From assembly GCA_002839435.1 (NCBI GenBank), contig PGYA01000021.1:7038-71037 (forward strand): 64,000 nt of DNA. Reading direction: 5' to 3'. Both the position numbers and the translations under genes were made by a program. Of this stretch, positions 57,993 to 64,000 are shown piece by piece. Under the pieces are notes generated by a model that saw only the letters and a program-made list of their open reading frames with translations, was not told the origin of the DNA and searched no databases. Position 1 is the first letter of the stretch. Each line of letters opens with the position of its first letter. The stretch is from Candidatus Riflebacteria bacterium HGW-Riflebacteria-2. GTDB taxonomy: Bacteria; Muiribacteriota; Ozemobacteria; Ozemobacterales; Ozemobacteraceae.

Positions 57993-60947
57993 ATGTCCAA
58001 GGCAAGTTTCATGTCGATGCGATGGCTCAGACTCCATATCAAGGAGATCATCTGGGCAACTGTGCTCCTGTTTGTTGGTTCGATTTTCGTTATCGGTTAC
58101 GGTACCAGCAGAGCGATCGAACAACAGGAAGAACGCAAACGTAAGGCCGATGAGTCAGAGCAGCGCGCTGAGAGCCTGCGCAACCTGGTGCCGACTCACC
58201 TGCAGAACAAGCTCAACCTGCCGGTGGCCCACGTTTCACTGCCAACCAGCAATGCGTCGCTCACCACCATGATCGACGTCAAGACCGTATGGCGCTCCAT
58301 CAAAGATTCGCCTGAATATCAACAACTGCAGAATGAATCGATGCCTGCCGGCATTCGCGAATTCTATGGGAAGATGCTCAAGGAAAGGGCCCTCGAAAGT
58401 CTCATCTCGATGTCGTTGCTCGAACTCTATGCACGCGCCAACAATATCAAGCCGGAAATTACTGAAGCAGCTATCATCGAAAAGGATCGCCAGACTATTT
58501 CGCCGGTCGAATTTGACCGTCAACTCAGACGCGAAGGGCTTTCTCTCGACGAATACGGTCAGCAGAGAATCAAGCAGCTCACCTATCAAGCGGTATCACA
58601 GCAGATAATGCAGATTGTACCACCCGCCAGCGCCACTGAGGAATTCATAAAGAACTATTATGAAACCAACAAGATCCGCTTTAAAGACGAAGATCAGATC
58701 AGTTTCAATCACCTGCTGGTATCGCCGACCGACTTTGCCGGCATGGCCGAAGTGAACGAAGCCCACATCAAAGATTATTTCGACAAACACCGTGAAAAAT
58801 TCAGCAGTTCGGAGCGCCTCGGACTGTCTCATATTTTCATTGATCCCAAGTTGCCTGCCTTCCGCCAGGCGATATCAATCAGCGACAGCGAAATTAGACG
58901 TCAGTATACTGACAACCTCAACCGATACAAGGATCCCGAAAAGGTCAAAGCCCGCCATATTCTCATCAAGCCCAAAAACAGCTTCGACGAAAAATTCGGC
59001 GAACTCAGCATCAACCTGCGCAACTTCACCTCAGCCGAAGTCGATGGCAAAGTCCTGCTCTCGTTTGACGCCGGCATTGCCAATTTACAGAGCACAACCA
59101 GTCTTGATCGCCAGAATTTTGTTCTGGTAACCGCCGATGGCGAAGAACTTGTCGCCGATGATGCCAGTCTTGAAAAAACCGAGAACGCTCTTGAACTGCC
59201 ACTAAACGGCGCGACCAAATCAGCCTTGTTCGGCAAAATCGGTATTTTCGCCAAAATTGGTGCCGAACCGGTTACTCTTATTGTTTCGCACGCCGGGGAA
59301 CGCCGGGAAATCGACGTCAAAACTGCATTTGACTCTGAAAAAGCTTTTGCAGCCGCCTATAGTGAAATAGAAAAAATTCAGCAACAACTCAAAGACGGCA
59401 CCGATTTTGCAGAGCTTGCGAAAAAGCTCTCTCAAGATGCCGGATCTGCCGAAAAAGGTGGCGATCTTGGTGAATTCGCACGCGGCTCCATGGTAAAACC
59501 CTTTGAAGACGCAGCTTTCAGCACCGCTGTTGGCAAGATTACCGAACCGGTTAAGACCCAGTTCGGCTACCATCTGATCAAGGTCGAAGGCAAGATCGCC
59601 GAAAAAGTGCGCCCTTTTGAAGAAGTCAAAGCTGAACTTGCTGCCGAAATGCAGGCAGCTCAGGCCGAAATCAAGGCCGAGAGCACACTTGAAATCGCCA
59701 GACAAAAAATCATCGATCAGAGCGACACCTTTGAAAACCTGGCTAAGCTCCATTCGATGGCTGGTTCCCGCAAAGAGGGCGGCAAACTGCCACTCATTTT
59801 TGCCGGCGACATCACCGACGACTATTCCGCTGAACAGAAAAAGATCATCAGCAAAGAGCTTGGCAATGGCGGCGATGTGATTGCAAAGGAAATCGAAGCA
59901 GCCGTTTTCAGCCTTGAACCCGGCGAACTCAGCAATGTAATCAAAACTACTGACGGTTATCACCTGTTCAGGCTTGAAGCCAAACATCAGCCGATCAACC
60001 TCGCCCTGACCCCGACCCTTTCGCTCAAGATTCACGAAATTCTTGAAAAAGAAGCACGCAGTAAACTGGCTCTGTCCAGAGCCGAGAAACTTCGCTCAGA
60101 AAACCCGTCAGCTACCGTAGCTGAGCTGGCAAAGCTGGCAAACAAAGAAAAAGAAGAAGAGAAGGAAGCCAAAAATACTTTCGGCCCGCTGCCTATTTCT
60201 GCCAATCCAGGCTTTTCGAGTTATGCTATTTCTGATGGTGCCGGCGAGATTTCTGCAGATGGCAGGACTTACCTGCCCGAACTGCATGCCTCTCTCATGA
60301 ACCTGGTCAAAGACGGCAAATGGCAGGGCAAGGTTGCCGGCCCAATCAAAAGCGAACTTGGTTACCACTTCATTGAAATAACCGCTTTCGAAACCAACCG
60401 TTACGAGCCTTTTGAAGAAGTAAAAGAAAAGATCCGGCGCATGGTCACCCTTGAACCGCCACAGGAAGAAATTCAAAAAGAATTCGAAGCCAATATCGAC
60501 AAGTTCGATATCCCGGCTACCCGTAAAATTCGCCAGATTGTTATGAGTGAAGAACGCACTGCCCAGGAAGTGCACGATCGCCTGAAGAAAGGCGAAATCT
60601 TCGCTTTGCTGGCAAACCGTTTCAGCATCGACGGATCGGCCGGCAATGGCGGTCTGCTGGCACCAGTGCGCCGCGGACAGCTTTCTGAGAAACTTGACAA
60701 AGCCGTCTGGAATCTCAAAAAAGGCGAAATCACCGACGTCATTGAAACTCCCTACGGCTACGTTATCGCCATGCTTGACGAAGACGAAAAACCCGGAGTA
60801 AAAGCGACTCTCAGTGAAGATGTTACAACTCAGCTCAAACGCAAACTGCGCAGTACATATCAGGAAGAAGTCTGGACTTATTTCCTGAAGGGCCTCAACA
60901 ATCAGGCCTATGTAATACGCCACACTGACATTCTCGAAGAAATCTGA
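57993..60947 (+). CDS. Multi-domain parvulin-type peptidyl-prolyl isomerase chaperone (SurA/PpiD-like)
   Basis: A 984-residue membrane-anchored periplasmic chaperone. A membrane helix (about 18-37) is followed by a SurA-like N-terminal region. A parvulin domain starts at about 317 (KARHILIK) but is split by some 120 residues before it resumes at about 450 ([36 protein letters not shown] to about 531). A degenerate copy lies at about 580-665, another trace ends at LGYHFIEI (about 795), and a last one spans about 843-930 ([15 protein letters not shown]). PpiD is about 620 residues, so this is much longer. It probably folds or holds exported proteins such as the pilins and lipoproteins encoded here. 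Confidence 0.88.
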   Translation: MSKASFMSMRWLRLHIKEIIWATVLLFVGSIFVIGYGTSRAIEQQEERKRKADESEQRAESLRNLVPTHLQNKLNLPVAHVSLPTSNASLTTMIDVKTVWRSIKDSPEYQQLQNESMPAGIREFYGKMLKERALESLISMSLLELYARANNIKPEITEAAIIEKDRQTISPVEFDRQLRREGLSLDEYGQQRIKQLTYQAVSQQIMQIVPPASATEEFIKNYYETNKIRFKDEDQISFNHLLVSPTDFAGMAEVNEAHIKDYFDKHREKFSSSERLGLSHIFIDPKLPAFRQAISISDSEIRRQYTDNLNRYKDPEKVKARHILIKPKNSFDEKFGELSINLRNFTSAEVDGKVLLSFDAGIANLQSTTSLDRQNFVLVTADGEELVADDASLEKTENALELPLNGATKSALFGKIGIFAKIGAEPVTLIVSHAGERREIDVKTAFDSEKAFAAAYSEIEKIQQQLKDGTDFAELAKKLSQDAGSAEKGGDLGEFARGSMVKPFEDAAFSTAVGKITEPVKTQFGYHLIKVEGKIAEKVRPFEEVKAELAAEMQAAQAEIKAESTLEIARQKIIDQSDTFENLAKLHSMAGSRKEGGKLPLIFAGDITDDYSAEQKKIISKELGNGGDVIAKEIEAAVFSLEPGELSNVIKTTDGYHLFRLEAKHQPINLALTPTLSLKIHEILEKEARSKLALSRAEKLRSENPSATVAELAKLANKEKEEEKEAKNTFGPLPISANPGFSSYAISDGAGEISADGRTYLPELHASLMNLVKDGKWQGKVAGPIKSELGYHFIEITAFETNRYEPFEEVKEKIRRMVTLEPPQEEIQKEFEANIDKFDIPATRKIRQIVMSEERTAQEVHDRLKKGEIFALLANRFSIDGSAGNGGLLAPVRRGQLSEKLDKAVWNLKKGEITDVIETPYGYVIAMLDEDEKPGVKATLSEDVTTQLKRKLRSTYQEEVWTYFLKGLNNQAYVIRHTDILEEI

Positions 60948-60963
60948 TTTTTCTTACAATCAC

Positions 60964-60995
60964 AGGCGGCTGCTTAATGCGGCCGCCTTTTGTTT
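60964..60995 (+). terminator. Rho-independent terminator
   Basis: AGGCGGC (60964-60970) and GCCGCCT (60982-60988) form a stem followed by TTTGTTTTT. Confidence 0.8.
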
Positions 60996-61071
60996 TTGCA
61001 AAAACTTTTTTTGCTTTATACAGTAAAATATCTACTGTCACCGTCAATTTTTGTTGCTATAATGGAGTGCC

Positions 61072-61902
61072 ATGGGATACACAACAGCAGATATAGTAAA
61101 AAAGGCCAATGCCTTCCTGCGACAGGGCAAGAACCTGGTCAATGCCGAGATCGCGCTTGGCATAGCCAGTTTTGAGAACGGCGATATCGAAACCGCAATC
61201 AAGCATTACGAGAAGGCGCTTAAGCACAGCCGGGACAGCGCCGAAGCGCATGCCGGAATGGGCATCACGCAGGCGCGGGCCGGCAACCTCGATCAGGCTA
61301 TCGAACATCTGCAGCGAGCCTACCAGCTTTCACCGGAATGTGGACTACTGGCCAACTGGCTGGCAGATGCCTGGTTTGATAAAGGCGATCTTGACCGGGC
61401 CATAGAATATTACAGCGAAGCAATTAGAAAAAATGCCTCAGACAGCAATGCCCACAATGATATGGCTGATGCCTACCGGCTTAAAGGCGATTACAGCAAG
61501 GCAGCCGAACTTTACCGGCGCACTCTTAAGATAGACCCTCTCGACACTAATGCCATGCTGGAACTGGCGCAGTGTCAGACTCAGATGAACCAGCCGGAAG
61601 AAGCACTGCAAACCCTGGAAAGCCTGATCAAGAACTTTCCGTCGAGCCGCGACAGTGCGACCGCCATGGTGGTCTGCGCCACGATTCTTATTGAAAAAAG
61701 CGATTTCAACAACGCCAGCGCCTGGCTTGAGCGTTCCCGCGAGTTTTTTCCGTTTAACCGCCCGGTTCTTTTCCAGTCAGCGGTATGCGCACTCAAACAG
61801 GGAAAACCCGACAAATGCTGCGAACATCTCAAACGCATTCTCGAGCTCGACCCTTCAGACAGCCGGGCAGCGGCTCTGCTCAAGAAGGTTGCGGCGGCAT
61901 GA
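61072..61902 (+). CDS. TPR-repeat protein
   Basis: A 276-residue cytoplasmic protein with about seven tetratricopeptide repeats (ASFENGDIETAIKHYEKAL, GDLDRAIEYYSEAI, GDYSKAAELYRRTL). No signal peptide. GGAG lies 4 bases before the ATG, and an ACAGTA/TACTGT inverted repeat (61020-61038) is upstream. Its stop overlaps the next gene start (ATGA), so it is coupled to the pilin-like gene and may help assemble that system. Confidence 0.85.
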   Translation: MGYTTADIVKKANAFLRQGKNLVNAEIALGIASFENGDIETAIKHYEKALKHSRDSAEAHAGMGITQARAGNLDQAIEHLQRAYQLSPECGLLANWLADAWFDKGDLDRAIEYYSEAIRKNASDSNAHNDMADAYRLKGDYSKAAELYRRTLKIDPLDTNAMLELAQCQTQMNQPEEALQTLESLIKNFPSSRDSATAMVVCATILIEKSDFNNASAWLERSREFFPFNRPVLFQSAVCALKQGKPDKCCEHLKRILELDPSDSRAAALLKKVAAA

Positions 61903-64000
61903 AACATTCCAACAGACGCGCGAGAAACGGGATGATAATGATTATCGTCGCCGGCGTGCTGTTCTTTCTTACCATCGTTTTCACCTCACTGGTCGGCCGT
62001 GTACGCCACGAAAGTGCGGTAACCAACCGTGTTTCGGTGAATGAGCGCCTTTATCAGCTAGCCTCGGCGGTAGGGCGTCTGACCGTGCGCAAACTGCAGA
62101 AGGATTTTGAAACCAACAGCCCTGATGACCCTGATTATGGGCGGAGAATAATAAAAGCGGCATTTGCCGGCCAAACCGGTACTATGGACGAAATCGACTA
62201 TACCAGCCGTATCAAAGCGCTCGACGTGGTCAAGGAAATCATGACCCGTTTCAAAAAAGAATGGGGCAGCCATGGGGAAGTTGATTTCAAGGTAACCTAC
62301 ATAGTCGATCTCGGTGACAAATTTCCTTTCAGGGCACCCATCAGCGGTCTGGAAAAAAATCCATACGAGCGTCAGGGCTATATTGAAGTTATAGTCAGGG
62401 TAAGCCACCTCGGCATAGAGAAAGTCTGCCGGATACGCAAGGAATTTTTGCTGTGCAATCTTCTGGCGCCGCCATTTCATCGGTTCACCCTGTTTTCTCA
62501 CCGTGGAGCCTCGGTCGGTACACATCACGATGAGAGCATGATCAACAAACTCGCCAACCAGACCTTAAACAGGGATGATGGCAAAATGGAGAACCCTGGC
62601 AGTAACAGTCGAAGGCCGCTGACCTGCATAAACCGTCTGGTTCGAAAAAAGCGCGAACGCATAGAAGGACTCGACTTTCGTTTTAACCGCGCCGACAACA
62701 TAGTTAAAAGCATAAACGGCACGCCTTCTTTTGTAAAAAGCGGCTGGATATATCTAGGCGGCCGCGGGCCATCAAAAGATTCCAAGGGTGACGACGGCAA
62801 CCTGATCCTCAATGTACTGGCCGGAGCACATGACGACATTCTTAAAAGTGCTTTTGGCGAATATTTTCATTTTTATTTCAATTCTAACTCTGCCGGCTGG
62901 CTTATCTCAAAAGACTGGACCGAATGGTTCAACGACAAAATACCCGGCAATGCCCAGGGTGATGCCAGTAAGCTGATGGTTGCCTTTGTCGATTACGGTT
63001 ATTACAAAGGTCTTTGGGACATCCGCTTCCGCGATTTCAAACTCTTCCGATGGGCCAAGTATATTTACGAACAGCATCTGGGAAAAAGCAATATCAACAA
63101 AATTGTTGACGTCGGGAATTCCATGCACCTTTACGGCACTCCGGCTTTTTGTACACCCACACTGATTTTTGGAAAAATTAAGCGCCGCTATCTGCGCACT
63201 TTTGCCTTCTATTTTGCTGAGATTTCACGCGTACACCCGATTCCTGCCTTTCCAAACACTGACGAGCTCGATGCTTTTATCAACACAACCATCCCGGACT
63301 GGTTCAAAGAAATCAATGGCGGCACCGCCGATGATATTTTTTTCAACGATTTTATTTCGGCTTTTTTAACAAATATCGACTATCGCAAGTTTCAGGTCGG
63401 GTTTCCTGACAATTCTCCCTCTCTCTGCGGAATAGACCCTGAAGTCCGCGACTGGGAACCATATATGACAGCCCTGCACAACATCTGCGACCCGGGTGGC
63501 CCCGACCGCAAATGGACAGACGCTGTGCCAGACAATGGTTATGTCGATGAAGACCCTGAACCGTTATGCACTGCCGATTACCAGTTCGTTAATGACAAGG
63601 AAATCCATTATTCCGGCGGAATTCGCGACATCAAACCCGACAGCAGCTACCTGCGTGACCGGGTCAGTTTCAAGATTCCGGCCGAGGGCGGCAAACCGGT
63701 TTATCTCAGTAAAAGCGAGTTTTTCAACAACCATTTCATAACTGAAGAAGATAGGAAAAAGCTGCTCTATCTCAACCAGATAATCGCGATTGATGGCGAC
63801 CTGGTTATTGATATGCCGCTCGAAGTTGCCAAAGGCGGCATTATTATTGCCAGCGGCCATATTACCGTAAAAGAACCAATCATCAACAAGTATATTAATG
63901 ACACGCCCGACAATGACGATGCCTTCGGCCTGCTGACCCTGGTTGGCGACAAGGGCATCACAATCGAAGAAGGGCGCAGCGGTCTCGGCGAACTGCCGCA
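61899..64000 (+). CDS. Large N-terminally anchored PilX/GspK-like protein, incomplete at window end
   Basis: An open frame from ATG 61899 to the end of the window without a stop (about 700 codons seen). The protein starts MKHSNRRARNGMIMIIVAG, with a membrane helix at about 12-31, then a helix (RVSVNERLYQLASAVGRL) like that of the 807-residue protein at 45680-48103. The rest is a large extracytoplasmic part with Tyr, Phe and Asp-rich segments; near the window end it has glycine-rich beta repeats (AKGGIIIASGHITVK). Both proteins probably belong to one family of oversized minor pilins. It overlaps the TPR gene by 4 bp. Confidence 0.7.
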   Translation, partial: MKHSNRRARNGMIMIIVAGVLFFLTIVFTSLVGRVRHESAVTNRVSVNERLYQLASAVGRLTVRKLQKDFETNSPDDPDYGRRIIKAAFAGQTGTMDEIDYTSRIKALDVVKEIMTRFKKEWGSHGEVDFKVTYIVDLGDKFPFRAPISGLEKNPYERQGYIEVIVRVSHLGIEKVCRIRKEFLLCNLLAPPFHRFTLFSHRGASVGTHHDESMINKLANQTLNRDDGKMENPGSNSRRPLTCINRLVRKKRERIEGLDFRFNRADNIVKSINGTPSFVKSGWIYLGGRGPSKDSKGDDGNLILNVLAGAHDDILKSAFGEYFHFYFNSNSAGWLISKDWTEWFNDKIPGNAQGDASKLMVAFVDYGYYKGLWDIRFRDFKLFRWAKYIYEQHLGKSNINKIVDVGNSMHLYGTPAFCTPTLIFGKIKRRYLRTFAFYFAEISRVHPIPAFPNTDELDAFINTTIPDWFKEINGGTADDIFFNDFISAFLTNIDYRKFQVGFPDNSPSLCGIDPEVRDWEPYMTALHNICDPGGPDRKWTDAVPDNGYVDEDPEPLCTADYQFVNDKEIHYSGGIRDIKPDSSYLRDRVSFKIPAEGGKPVYLSKSEFFNNHFITEEDRKKLLYLNQIIAIDGDLVIDMPLEVAKGGIIIASGHITVKEPIINKYINDTPDNDDAFGLLTLVGDKGITIEEGRSGLGELP

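Overview
The window looks like a piece of chromosome from a Gram-negative, probably uncultivated bacterium. It has roughly balanced base composition, clear Shine-Dalgarno sites, many tightly coupled genes, an outer-membrane secretin, lipobox lipoproteins, a periplasmic parvulin-type chaperone and a Tad pilus system. A Riflebacteria-like lineage is my guess from gene content; no rRNA or other strong marker is present to settle it. I see no phage, insertion sequence, CRISPR array, tRNA or rRNA.

Region 1 (481-8067, + strand) is a compact bacterial microcompartment (BMC) locus: a degenerate triosephosphate-isomerase-like protein, PduL phosphotransacylase, one hexamer shell protein, one pentamer vertex protein, a CoA-acylating aldehyde dehydrogenase, PduS-type Fe-S flavoprotein, PduT-type tandem shell protein, an RpiB-like isomerase with an altered active site, then deoB. 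RpiB plus DeoB point to a sugar-phosphate (pentose or deoxyribose phosphate) compartment, but the expected DeoC aldolase is absent here. Region 2 (8203-12864) holds three paralogous lipoproteins sharing a Cys-Glu-Lys-Gly-x-Leu-Gly motif at the lipobox, around a spacer full of dispersed repeats. Region 3 (12985-19136, - strand) is a housekeeping cluster: obg, a nadD-yqeK fusion, an LCP-family gene, queA, tgt and a TPR gene.

Region 4 (19284-26423) encodes a FIST sensor protein with a hybrid histidine kinase, a possible 45-residue protein, a DegT-family aminotransferase and a Wzc-like protein. Region 5 (26488-40446) is a Tad pilus locus (prepilin peptidase, CpaB, secretin, TadZ, TadA, TadB, TadC, a DUF192 protein, a lipoprotein, a very large TadG-like protein and two TadE-like proteins); no Flp major pilin is visible. 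Region 6 (40518-45604) has RidA, a secreted protein with a TPR protein, a membrane protein that resembles presenilin-type intramembrane aspartyl proteases, dapF and an AMMECR1 gene.

Region 7 (45680-50106) is a minor-pilin-like cluster (an 807-residue PilX/GspK-like protein, two prepilin-like proteins and a membrane-anchored protein). Region 8 (50219-56511) has pnp and rpsO, an RNA uracil methyltransferase, a receiver-PAS-histidine kinase and a PHP phosphoesterase. Region 9 (56700-64000) has a secreted protein, a tiny Asp/Gly/Cys/His-rich secreted peptide divergent from a 984-residue multi-parvulin chaperone, a TPR protein, and a large N-terminally anchored protein that runs off the window end and resembles the 807-residue protein of region 7.
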